From Methyloligella halotolerans (lineage in GTDB: Bacteria > Pseudomonadota > Alphaproteobacteria > Rhizobiales > Methyloligellaceae): a stretch of 64,000 nt of DNA. Below, piece by piece: positions 1-8,866 of the stretch; position 1 is the stretch's first letter, and each line of letters opens with the position of its first letter. Position numbers and translations under genes: made by a program. The DNA lies in contig NZ_MASI01000004.1 of the NCBI RefSeq assembly GCF_001708935.1, positions 231,140 through 295,139 on the forward strand, in the 5' to 3' direction. The notes beneath the pieces were generated by a model. It ran no database searches. It had not been told where the DNA came from and saw only the letters and a program-made list of their open reading frames with translations.

Positions 1-22
1 GCTTTCTAAGGTCCACGCTCAT
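1..22 (-). CDS. possible 5' end of a divergent gene, cut by the window edge
   Basis: On the minus strand an ATG at 22-20 opens a frame reading M-S-V-D-L-R-K to the edge. An AGGAG lies just upstream; it is too close to the ATG, but well placed for an alternative in-frame GTG at 16-14. Seven codons cannot identify a product. It is listed only because it would be divergent from the transferase pair that starts at 137. Confidence 0.2.
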
Positions 23-136
23 GGCTCCTATATAGGTCTTGCCATAGAACAAAGCAAGAACATTGATACATCGATCACAAGAGCCAGCGACGCGGAACCC
101 GATTGCCGCTCGCAGACTAAACGCTATAGTCCCGCC

Positions 137-844
137 ATGATTTCCATAGTTATCCCCAGTTTTAATGCGGGAACGACATTGGTCCCGACTCTGAACGCCC
201 TGATCCCGGGTGCTGTCGACGGGTTGGTGCGCGAGGCCATCCTGGCCGATGGCGGTTCGACCGACGGCACCCTCGACATTGCCGAGGCCGCGGGCATGGA
301 GATCGTCCGGGCCGAACGGGGCAGGGGAACCCAGCTGCGGGCGGGCGCCGCCCGGGCCAAGGGGGACTGGCTGCTTTTCATCCACGCCGATACGGAGCTC
401 GATCAGACCTGGCTGGACCATGCCGCCCATTTCATGGCCCGCGTGGATCGCGGGGAACGGGCGCCCGCCGCCGCCACCTTCCGCTTCGCCTTGGACGACG
501 ACGGCGTCATGCCATGGTTTTTGGAGCGTCTCGTGGCGCTGCGCTTCATGGTGTTCCGGCTGCCCTATGGGGATCAGGGGCTTCTGATCCCCCGCCGCCT
601 TTATAACGAGCTGGGAGGCTTCGACCCCGTGCCCCTGATGGAAGACGTGGCCTTCGTCAGGAAATTAAAGCGGAACCAGCTGGTGATGCTCCGCGCGGAG
701 GCTGTGACCAGCGCCGAACGCTATCGCAGCGAAGGCTACCTCCTGAGAGGTCTCCGCAACCTGTTCTGCATGCTGCTCTACACCTTCCGGGTACCGCCCC
801 GGGTCCTGGCCCGGCTTTACGGTCAGGCACCGGGCGGCGCGTGA
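137..844 (+). CDS. family 2 glycosyltransferase, rSAM/selenodomain-associated transferase 2 type (TIGR04283)
   Basis: A 235-residue GT-A glycosyltransferase. It begins with the nucleotide-sugar fold MISIVIPSFNAG, followed by DGGSTDGT (about residues 39-46), FIHADTELD (about 81-89, the metal/nucleotide-binding acidic motif) and a late GDQGLLI / MEDVAF segment that fits the acceptor side. There is no signal peptide or membrane segment, so it should be cytosolic. Length and motifs fit the TIGR04283 family, usually paired with a TIGR04282 protein and often near radical-SAM enzymes of arsenosugar-type metabolism. The next gene is exactly that partner and overlaps by four bases, so the two are translationally coupled. 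The real substrate cannot be read from this window. Confidence 0.85.
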   Translation: MISIVIPSFNAGTTLVPTLNALIPGAVDGLVREAILADGGSTDGTLDIAEAAGMEIVRAERGRGTQLRAGAARAKGDWLLFIHADTELDQTWLDHAAHFMARVDRGERAPAAATFRFALDDDGVMPWFLERLVALRFMVFRLPYGDQGLLIPRRLYNELGGFDPVPLMEDVAFVRKLKRNQLVMLRAEAVTSAERYRSEGYLLRGLRNLFCMLLYTFRVPPRVLARLYGQAPGGA

Positions 845-1461
845 AGCCGGTCCTCATCGTCATGGCGAAGACACCCGGTCTCGGCCGGGCCAAGCGACGT
901 CTCGCCGCCGAGATCGGTGATGCCGCGGCGGCCCGCTTCTATCGGAGCTGTCTGGAAAGGATCTTGCGGCGCCTGGGCGGCGATCCGCGCTGGCGTCTGA
1001 AGATCGCCGTGACCCCGGATGGGGCCTGCCGCGAACCTTATTGGCGGCGCATCGGCATCGGACATCGCGCTTCGATCCTGCGCCAGGGGCAGGGCGGGCT
1101 GGGAGAACGCATGCATCGCCTGTTATGCGGAGAACGCGCCCCCACGCTCCTCATCGGCAGCGACATTCCCTGTATCGAACGCCACGACATTGCTCGGGCC
1201 TTCATGAAGCTCCGGCGATACGACGCCGTGTTCGGGCCGGCGGAAGATGGCGGATTCTGGCTTGTGGGGATCAGGCAGCCGAAACGCATCCGGCCGTTCG
1301 AGAATGTACGCTGGTCCACCCGCTATGCGCTGACCGACACGTTGGAGAATTTTCGGAGGAGGGAGGTCGCTTTCGCCCCTCTGCTCGCCGATGTCGATAC
1401 CAGAGCCGACTACAGGCGCTTCAGGCGGGGAGCGGAGCGGCTGGTGCCGCCCCGCGCCTGA
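841..1461 (+). CDS. TIGR04282 family transferase (arsenosugar-type glycosyltransferase / rSAM-associated transferase 1)
   Basis: A 206-residue protein with a GTG start lying inside the previous stop codon (GTGA overlap). The N-terminus VLIVMAKTPGLGRAKRRL is typical of this nucleotidyltransferase-like family (DUF2064). It is followed by LLIGSDIP (about residues 103-110), the metal-binding core, and by FGPAEDGGFWLVG (about 130-142). Together with the upstream TIGR04283 protein it forms the classic pair of rSAM/selenodomain-associated transferases. The radical-SAM partner is not in the window and would have to lie to the left. The gene ends ten bases before the convergent DUF4242 gene. Confidence 0.85.
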   Translation: MKPVLIVMAKTPGLGRAKRRLAAEIGDAAAARFYRSCLERILRRLGGDPRWRLKIAVTPDGACREPYWRRIGIGHRASILRQGQGGLGERMHRLLCGERAPTLLIGSDIPCIERHDIARAFMKLRRYDAVFGPAEDGGFWLVGIRQPKRIRPFENVRWSTRYALTDTLENFRRREVAFAPLLADVDTRADYRRFRRGAERLVPPRA

Positions 1462-1470
1462 GGTCCGCCG

Positions 1471-1752
1471 CTACTGGGCCGTGGCCGGATCGATCATCGT
1501 CTTCACTTCGGTGATCTTGTTGGCCGGAAAGCCGGAAAGCTCCGCATGCTTGCGGATCGCATCCTCGTCCTTGGCCAGATAGACGCAGAACGTCTTGTCG
1601 TCGGCCACGTAACTCTCCACCCATTGGATGTCCGAAGCGCCGATCTTGCACAGCGCGTCGTTGGACGTGTTCGCGGCACCCGAAAGCTCGCCTTCGTTCA
1701 TCTTGCCGACGCCGGGAATATCGCGCTCGATGATGTACTTCTTCAAAGCCAT
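1471..1752 (-). CDS. DUF4242 domain-containing small protein
   Basis: A 93-residue ferredoxin-like alpha+beta protein of the DUF4242 (SCO4226-type, reported nickel-binding) family. Hallmarks are the early YIIERDIPGVG and the central WVESYVADDKTFCVYLA strand pair, followed by IRKHAELSGFPANKI. The start is supported by a strong AAGGAGG seven bases upstream of the ATG. It lies 82 bp downstream of the TetR gene on the same strand, so the two could be co-transcribed. Metal binding is family knowledge; nothing in this copy proves it. Confidence 0.8.
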   Translation of the reverse strand: MALKKYIIERDIPGVGKMNEGELSGAANTSNDALCKIGASDIQWVESYVADDKTFCVYLAKDEDAIRKHAELSGFPANKITEVKTMIDPATAQ

Positions 1753-1834
1753 TGGAGTTCCTCCTTACTGGTTACGTTCGAATTTCCGGGCCGTTTCCCG
1801 ACCTTCTGGTTGGTAGGCAACTGGGGCAAAAAGA

Positions 1835-2401
1835 TTATGCCTCGATCGTCCGGACGACGGAGGCGATGGCCGGCTTGATCGCGCCGGGATCCTTCATCGC
1901 CCAGGCCACCAGGCTGGCGCCTTCCAAGGTGCTCAGGATGAGCGTCGCAGTGTGCTTCGGTTTGAGATCGGATCTCAGCTCGCCCGCCTTCTTGCCCTCG
2001 CGGATGACCCCCTGGAGCCATTCCAGGTGCAGTTCGAAGAATCCTCTCACCCGCACCTGAAGAGATTCGGGCAAAACGTACGCCTCCGCCGACAGAGCGC
2101 CGCATAGCGGCATCATCCCGTCCTTCATGCTGGAGACGAAGAATGCGGCGTATCGGTTCAGGCGATCGATGGCCGATTTCTCGTTCGCAAGGATGGCGTC
2201 CAGCGCCGCGCGGAAATCGTCCAGATAGCTGTCGATGAGCGCAGCGCCCAGAGCTTCCTTGGTGGGAAAATGATGATGGATGGACGCTTTTCGGATGCCG
2301 ACCTTCTCGGCGAGATCGGCATAGCTGAAGGCAGCATAGCCGCGCGTGCGCAGCAGCGTCTCCGTCTCCTTCAGCAGTAGCTCTCGCGTGTCGGTCGCCA
2401 T
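1835..2401 (-). CDS. TetR/AcrR family transcriptional regulator
   Basis: A 188-residue one-component regulator. The N-terminal helix-turn-helix is clear: LLLKETETLLRTRGYAAFS, then YADLAEKVGIRKASIHHHF (about residues 27-45) and PTKEALGAALIDSYL. The rest is the ligand-binding and dimerisation domain, with no recognisable ligand signature. A palindrome centred about 60 bp upstream of its ATG is a good candidate for its own operator, implying autoregulation. The nearest co-directional gene is the DUF4242 protein, which may be a target or simply a read-through neighbour. Confidence 0.9.
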   Translation of the reverse strand: MATDTRELLLKETETLLRTRGYAAFSYADLAEKVGIRKASIHHHFPTKEALGAALIDSYLDDFRAALDAILANEKSAIDRLNRYAAFFVSSMKDGMMPLCGALSAEAYVLPESLQVRVRGFFELHLEWLQGVIREGKKAGELRSDLKPKHTATLILSTLEGASLVAWAMKDPGAIKPAIASVVRTIEA

Positions 2402-2454
2402 TCAGGATCTCCTGCCACGGTTGGGGGGCAGTCTCCGTGTGTTGCAGTAATCTA

Positions 2455-2470
2455 CCTACCAGATGGTAGG
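2455..2470. promoter_or_regulatory. palindromic operator upstream of the TetR gene
   Basis: CCTACC-AGAT-GGTAGG is a perfect dyad with 6-bp arms and a 4-bp spacer, about 55 bp before the TetR start. The size and symmetry are those expected for a TetR-dimer site. The rest of the 215-bp gap (2402-2616) shows no other feature. Confidence 0.6.
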
Positions 2471-2616
2471 CTAGGCTCAACCTTCAAGGTTCGGCAAGGG
2501 AGTCTGTTGCGACGTGGCCTCATGACGGCGAGAACAGGTGCTCCGAAAATAAGGCGGAGTTCGCGTGGGACGTCCCGCGGAATGGCGCTGACTGCGGGCT
2601 TTTCCGAAGCGCAGTT

Positions 2617-5600
2617 CTAGAATTTCCAGCTCGCGCGCCCCTTGATCCCATGCTCTTCGGCGCCGGAGGCGATTTGCCCGTCATAGGCGATGGAGAGGGT
2701 CGCGGCCGGCGAGACGGCGAAGTCGAGCCCCGCCTCGATCAGGGCAGAGTCCCGGGCGATCGGCGTCCCCGTGACGTCGAATCCGATATCCGTGGAGGCG
2801 AAAGCCAGCGCCTGCACCGTGTCGATGGGCTCGAACGCGTGCAGCCAGGCCACCGACGCCCGCGGGCTGACGTTGACTCCGCGCACTTGCATGGAGGTAG
2901 CCGCACGGAGGCCCAGGCTCGAATAGCCGACCTCTTCCGTCTTACCCGATGAGGAGAGACCCGCGACCGCGCCGCTTTCGGTGAAACCGTCCGTCCTCTG
3001 ATGCACATAGGCAAGTCCCGAGAAGGCTTCGGCGCCGATGTCGCGCTGGACCATGAGCGGATAGGCGAGCTCGCCGAAGACCTGGCCCTGATCGCCGCCG
3101 TATGACGCCTTCTCGAATTCGTAGAAGCCCGGGAAGACCACGTAGCGGCTGGTCTCGAGGTCCTGCCAGGACCACACGCCGCCGCCGCGGAGATTGAATC
3201 GGTTCACGCGGCCCGAGCCGTAGAGCGCCAGATGGTACGCATCGACTTTGCCGGAGGACAGCCGCGCATCCTCGTCGAGGCCGGACGTGCTGTAGCCCGC
3301 GGCGAGACCCGCTCGCCAGCCGGGTAGCACCTCCGCATCGACGCCTGAGAGGAAGCCGCCATACGTTGCATCGAGGGAGGCGGCATTGCCGTTGCCGTCG
3401 AAATTCCCCCACGACCCGAAACCCTGGGTCCAGAAGGTCGGCGCATGCTTTGAGGGCAGCGGCTTCATGTCGGAGCCCAGATCTTTCGACCCATAGCCCA
3501 GCGCCATCATGCCTCGATGGATGTCGGCGCTCGCCATCTGCACCGATTGCGGTCCGCCGGCACCCAGTCCGCTACCGCCGTAGCTCGCCTGCACGAGCCG
3601 GCCGATCACCACATCGCGGAGATGGCGGCTCTGATTGATCAGCGCCCCGTTCACGCTCGCATGCAGCTCCCCCGAAAGCGCGTCGAAGGCCTGCCGCGCG
3701 CCGGGAGCCGTTTGGTTGAGGATATCCAGGAAGAGCGGGTTGCTGGTGGGGAAGCGGTCTAGTGCATGGGCGACCGCGCATTGGTTCGATGAAGTCGCCA
3801 CCGAGCAGAAGCTGACGAAGCCGCCGCCGCCTCCACCGCCGCCCCCGCCATGTGTCGTCCTGTTCAGTACCAGATAGACGCTGTCGGCATCGTATTCGAG
3901 GGTCGGCGTCAGAAAGGCGAAGTTGGTGCGCGCGGAGCTGAACGTGCCGACGCGTCCGCCGAGCGCCCGCAGGATCAGATAGCGCGTGTTGGGCAGGTAG
4001 GTGCCGACCTGGGCCAACACATCGACGAGACCGCCATTGAGAACGGCCGAACCGGCGGTGTTGATCAGGTCGGAGACGCCGGCCGCATTGATGTCCAGCG
4101 CATAGATCGATCCGGCATCGAAGGTGACATTGCCCGAGATGCCGATCGTGCCGATGCTGCCGACGCCCGGCGCCACACTGGCACCGCTACGGACGGTGAG
4201 CGCACCCACCGTGCCCGTGCCGGCCAGCGAACCGCCATTCAGAGTGACGTTTCCGCCCGCCGTCCCCCGCACGATCAGCTCTCCGGCATTGACCGTGATA
4301 TCGCTGGCGACCGAGCCCGTCCCCATGATCTCCAAGGTGCCCGCATCCAGCGTTGCGCCGCCGGAGAAGCTGTTGGTGCCAGAAAGCCGGACCAGGCCAC
4401 TTCCCGTCTTGAGGAGGGAGCCCGTGCCGGAGATGTCGCCGGAATAGGTGCCGTCGAACGCTTGGTCGAAGACAAGCGCGGCATTGTCGACGATGTCGCC
4501 GGTGAGGCTATCGGTATCGCCCCGTAGAGTACCGGCCGAGATCGTGGTTCCGCCGGTGTAGCTGCTGCTGCCGGAAAGACTGAGTGTCCCGGCGCCGCTT
4601 TTGGTGAGGGAGCCGGTGCCGGAGATGTCGCCTGAGAACGTGCCGTTGGCGGTCTGGTCGAAGACGAGCGCGGCATTGTCGACGATGTCGCCCGTGAGGC
4701 TGCCGGTGTCGCCTTGCAGCGTACCCGCCGAGATGGTCGTTCCGCCCGAGTAGCTGTTGCTCCCCGAGAGCGTCAGCGTTCCGGCATTCGTCTTCGTCAG
4801 AGACCCCGTTCCAGAGATATCGCCAGAGAACGTGCCGTTCACCGCCTGGTCGAAGACAAGCGCCGCATCGTCCGTGATGTCTCCGGTCAGGCTTGTCGTA
4901 TCACCCTGCAAGGTGCCGGCCGAGATCAGCGTGCCTCCGGTATAGCTGTTCGTACCCGTGAGGATCAGCCGCCCAGCGCCAGTCTTCGTGAGGCCCGCCG
5001 TGCCTGAGACGTCGCCGGCCAGAGTGGCGTCATTGCCGGATGTGACTTGGATTGCACCGTCGGCATCGAGCGCCACGTCGCGGCTGCTCGTGAGGGTCGA
5101 CGTGATTTCCAGCGTGCCACCCGAACCTCCGAAAGTCAGTCCGCCAGCCCCATCACCGAGATTGGCGTCCGCAGAGATGCTCAGCCTGCCTTGATCGATT
5201 TCCGTTCCGCCGCTGTAGGTATTTGTGCCGGAGAGGATCAGGGTGCCTGCACCGGTTTTCGCAAGTGAACCGGTCCCTGCGATGTCGTCTGAGAAGGTGC
5301 CGTTCGCAGCTTGGTCGAAGATCAGAGCCGCGTTATCGACGATGTCGCCGGTGAGGCTTGTCGTGTCGCCTTGCAGTGTCCCGGCCGAGATCGTCGTGCC
5401 GCCGGAATAGCTGTTGGTGCCGGAGAGGATGAGAGTCCCGGAGTTCGTCTTGGTTAGAGAACCCGTTCCGGAAATATCGCCTGAGAACGTCCCGTTGCTG
5501 CCTTGATCGAAGACCAGGGCCGCGTTGTCGACGATATCGCCCACGATGCTCGTCGTATCGCCTTGCAGGGTTCCGGCGGAAATTGTCGTGCCGCCCGAGT

Positions 5601-8039
5601 AGCTGTTCGTGCCGGATAGGATGAGGGTGCCGGAGTTCGTCTTGGTCAGAGAACCAGTTCCGGAAATGTCGCCTGAGAACGTCCCGTTGGCGCCTTGATC
5701 GAAGACCAATGCAGCGTTGTCGACGATGTCGCCGACGAGGCTCGCGGTATCGCCTTGCAGCGTCCCGGCCGAGATGGTCGTGCCGCCGGTGTAGCTGTTC
5801 GCGCCGCTGAGAATGAGCGTCCCGGCGCCCGTCTTGGTCAACGATCCGGTTCCCGAGATATCGCTCGAGAATGTGCCGTTCGCGGTTTGGTCGAAGACCA
5901 GAGCCGCGTTGTCGACGATGTCGCCGATGAGGCTGGTCGTGTCGCCTTGCAGCGTCCCGGCCGAGATGGTCGTTCCACCGGTATAGCTGTTGGTGCCTGA
6001 GAGGATGAGCGTCCCGGAGTTCGTCTTGGTTAGAGAACCAGATCCGGAAATGTCACCGGAGAAGGTCCCGTTTGAGCCTTGGTCGAACACGAGGGCAGCG
6101 TTGTCGACGATATCGCCCACGAGGCTCGTCGTATCGCCTTGCAGGGTTCCGGCGGAAATTGTCGTGCCGCCCGAATAGCTGTTCGTGCCGGATAGGATGA
6201 GGGTGCCGGCGCCGGTTTTTGTAACCGAACCAGTCCCTGAAATATCGCCGGAGAACGTGCCGTTCGCCGCCTGATCAAAAACCAAAGCGGCGTTGTCGAC
6301 GATGTCGCCGGTGAGGCTCGTCGTATCGCCCTGAAGCGTGCCGGCTGAAATCGTGGTCCCGCCGGTGTAGCTATTGGTTCCGGTGAGGATCAGGGTTCCT
6401 GAGTTTGTTTTTGTCAGACTGCCGGCCCCTGAAACGTCACCGGCGAACGTGCCATTGCTCCCTTGATCAAAAACGAGCGCGGCGTTGTCGATGATGTCGC
6501 CGACCAGGCTGGTCGTATCGCCTTGCAGCGTCCCCGCCGAGATCGTCGTGCCGCCGGTGTAGCTGTTCGAGCCGGATAGGATGAGCGTCCCTGCGCCGGA
6601 TTTGGTGAGGGAACCAGTGCCGGAGATATCGCCAGCGAAAGTCCCGTTCGCCACCTGGTCGAAGACCAGCACGGCATTGTCCGTGATGTCGCCGGTGAGG
6701 CTATCGGTGTCGCCCTGCAGCGTGCCCGCCGAGATCGTCGTCCCTCCCGTATATGTGTTGGTGCCAGAGAGGATGAGCGTTCCGACGCCAGATTTGGTCA
6801 GGGAACCGCTGCCCGAAATATCGCCGGAGAACGTGCCGTTCGCCGCCTGATCGAAAACCAAAGCGGCATTGTCGACGATGTCTCCAACGAGGCTGCCGGT
6901 ATCGCCCTGAAGCGTGCCCGCGGAGATGGTCGTGCCGCCCGTGTAGCTGTTGCTGCCCGTCAGGATCAGCGTGCCGGTGTTTATCTTCGTTAGCGACCCG
7001 GTGCCTGAGATATCGCCGGCAAATGTGCCGTTGGTCGCCTGATCGAAGGTGAGCGCGGCATTGTTCACCACATCGCCGACGATGCTGTCGCTGTCGATCT
7101 GCAGCGTCCCCGCTGAGATCGTCGTGCCGCCCGTATAGGTGTTCTCGCCGGTGAGGATCAGCGTGCCCGCGCCGGTCTTGGTCACGGTGCCGGTCCCCGA
7201 GATCACACTGGAATAGGTGCCGTCCGCTGTCTGGTCGAAGACAAGCTCTGCGTCGTTGACGATGTCGTCCACCAGCGTGGTGGTGTCGCCCTCCAGGATG
7301 CCGCCGGCGATGGTGGTCAGCCCGGTGAGCAGCGAGCTGCCGGTGAGGTTCAGGGTGCCGGTCCCTGTCTTGGTGAAATTGCCGTCGCCCTGGATGGTGC
7401 CACTGAAGGTCCCGGACGAGCTCATATCCGCCGTCAGGGTCTGGCCGGAAGCGACATTGATCGTGCCGCTGCCGGAAAGCGTGCCGATCGTTTCCGTCTG
7501 GTTCACCGTCAGCGTCGCGTTGACGACGATGGCGGTGCCGGGGAGGGCGTTGCCGCCGGTGACCACCAGTTCGCCGCCGTTGATCGTGGTCGTGCCCGTA
7601 TAGGTATTGGTTCCGGTCAGCGTGACCGTTCCGAGATTCGTCAGGCTGAGCAGAAGGCTGGCGCCCGCGCGTCGAGGTTCACCCCAATATTCTGGTCGGC
7701 CGTGCCGCCGACCGTGAGCCCGCCGGAATTGGAGAAGCTCACCGTGCCGTTCTGGAACGTGAAGGTGTTGAGACCGATGATCGTCCAGCTGTCCGGAGAG
7801 ACGGTCGCGCCGCCGAGATCGACCGTTCCGGATCCCACCAAGCTGTTGTTGAAAAGCGCCGCCTCACCGGAGGAGTTCGGGACCAGGGTCGGCACCCAGT
7901 TCAGGCTGTTGTTGTAGCTTGCGCTGATCGTGCCGGACCAGACCGACTGCGCGTTCGCGGGTGTCCCGCAGAGGAGGAGGGCAAGCCCGCCCAACGCCGT
8001 CGACGCTATCGATCGATAAACAATTCCCGTGGCTGGCAT
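2617..8039 (-). CDS. giant autotransporter (type Va) with PATR-like 64-residue repeats; one frameshift
   Basis: About 1807 residues once a one-base deletion near 7661-7669 is allowed for. The start at 8039 is chosen because it has an AGAGG site and opens a clean signal peptide (about 30 residues, cut after ANA). The passenger starts with SVWSGTISASYNNSLNWVP and then carries about fourteen repeats of 64 residues (GTLILSGTNSYTGGTT and ISAGTLQGDTTSL are the commonest cores), the passenger-associated transport repeat style of parallel beta-helix. A run of ten glycines links to a C-terminal autotransporter beta-barrel (about residues 1530-1807, starting WTQGFGSWG) that ends in the expected Phe (ASWKF). 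The N-terminal part (8039 to about 7665) is in a different frame; both sides are unmistakably one gene. Role: surface-exposed or secreted adhesin-like protein; the ligand is unknown. Confidence 0.85.
3821..3849 (-). repeat. polyglycine-encoding GGN tract in the autotransporter
   Basis: Ten consecutive glycine codons (mostly GGC with GGG, GGT and GGA) join the passenger to the region before the barrel. The tract is a short trinucleotide microsatellite, so its length could vary without breaking the frame. Confidence 0.7.
4390..7330 (-). repeat. 192-bp tandem repeat array coding the 64-residue passenger repeats
   Basis: Equivalent positions recur every 192 bp; for example the GCATTGTCGA block occurs at 4481 and again at 4673. 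About fourteen units are present. One divergent unit (about 4990-5220, reading ISADANLGDGAGGLTFGG) interrupts the array. Units differ by scattered substitutions rather than being identical, so the array is old or has been diversified. Confidence 0.8.
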
Positions 8040-8139
8040 CCTGACACCTCTGTTGGGCGCGCTACGCCAGCCGTTCGGCCGATTGGGACAGGTTGCACAG
8101 ACTTCATTCGCGCACACGTGGAACGTGCGGCAGATATGG

Positions 8140-8154
8140 TTAACGAAACGTTAA
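8140..8154. promoter_or_regulatory. CtrA-type box TTAA-N7-TTAA
   Basis: TTAA-CGAAACG-TTAA matches the full alphaproteobacterial CtrA consensus exactly, and the 7-bp spacer makes it a perfect dyad (TTAACG-AAA-CGTTAA). It is about 100 bp upstream of the autotransporter ATG at 8039, a plausible position for cell-cycle control of that gene. Confidence 0.6.
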
Positions 8155-8226
8155 GGAGCCCATTCTGAAGGGGCCTTAAATGCAGGAAATAAAAAGAATA
8201 TTCGGATCGGTGAGGCCCCAGGAAGG

Positions 8227-8250
8227 GCGCACCCCTCATGAGGGGTGCGC
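8227..8250. terminator. 24-bp perfect palindrome downstream of moaB
   Basis: Two 12-bp arms (GCGCACCCCTCA and its complement) abut with no spacer. It is 16 bp beyond the moaB stop and 190 bp upstream of the autotransporter start. It could act as a transcript-end hairpin for moaB, but no T-run follows on the minus strand, so a protein-binding dyad is also possible. Confidence 0.4.
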
Positions 8251-8266
8251 TACCGAAGGGTGCAAA

Positions 8267-8809
8267 TCAAGCTTCCGGTTTCCCTTCTTTCAACCGCGGC
8301 ATGATCTCGATGAAGCTGCAGGGCCGGTGCCGGTTGTCGAACTGGAACTTCAGCACCTTCGTCCAGGCGTCCTCGCAGGCTCCGGGCGAACCAGGTACGG
8401 AAAAGATGTAGGTCCCGTTGGCGAGGCCGCCGCAGGCGCGCGATTGCAGGGTCGAGGTGCCGACCGTCTCGAAGCTCACCATGTGGAAGATCACCGAGAA
8501 TCCCTCGATCTCCTTGTCGTAGAGCGGGCGCACCGCCTCGGGCGTCACGTCGCGCCCCGTGAAGCCCGTTCCGCCCGTGGTGATCACCACATCGATCTCA
8601 GGATCGTCGATCCAGGCCTGCACCTGGGAGCGGATGGACTCGACGTCGTCCGTTGCCGTCTCACGCGCCGCTACCACATGGCCCGCCTCGGTGATCATCT
8701 CGGCGAGCAGGGGACCGGATTTGTCGGTCTTCTTGGTGCGCGTGTCCGAGATAGTCAGCACGGCGATGCGGATCGGGATGAAGGGGCGGGTCTCGTCGAA
8801 ACGGGGCAT
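8267..8809 (-). CDS. moaB: molybdenum cofactor biosynthesis protein MoaB/MogA
   Basis: A 180-residue protein of the MoaB/MogA fold that acts in molybdopterin adenylylation. It shows IRIAVLTISDTR near the start, then the substrate-binding VVITTGGTGFTGRDVTPEA (about residues 77-95) and the late GTYIFSVPGSPGACEDAW. The start at 8809 (MPRFDETRP) fits the family N-terminus and has GGAGAG upstream; an in-frame ATG at 8827 would add six residues. It follows the uracil-DNA glycosylase gene on the same strand, with a REP-like element in the gap. Length is normal. Confidence 0.93.
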   Translation of the reverse strand: MPRFDETRPFIPIRIAVLTISDTRTKKTDKSGPLLAEMITEAGHVVAARETATDDVESIRSQVQAWIDDPEIDVVITTGGTGFTGRDVTPEAVRPLYDKEIEGFSVIFHMVSFETVGTSTLQSRACGGLANGTYIFSVPGSPGACEDAWTKVLKFQFDNRHRPCSFIEIMPRLKEGKPEA

Positions 8810-8833
8810 ATTCCTGGTTCTCTCCATTCAATT

Positions 8834-8866
8834 GAGTCATGCCCGGCACAAGGCGGGTAATGACTC
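8834..8866. repeat. REP-like inverted repeat between the UDG gene and moaB
   Basis: An imperfect dyad, GAGTCAtgCCCG ... CGGGtaATGACTC, immediately after the UDG stop. It shares the CATGCCCGGCACAAG core with the element at 57031-57073, so both belong to one interspersed family. Confidence 0.6.

Noticed and set aside
4390..7330. CRISPR array or insertion-sequence cluster suggested by the strong periodic repeats
   Set aside because: Period is 192 bp, in frame, and codes a beta-helix passenger repeat; there are no short identical repeats with unique spacers.
7655..7680. Programmed -1 frameshifting in the autotransporter
   Set aside because: No X-XXY-YYZ slippery heptamer or clear stimulatory structure; eight similar events in unrelated genes make a common sequencing cause far more likely.
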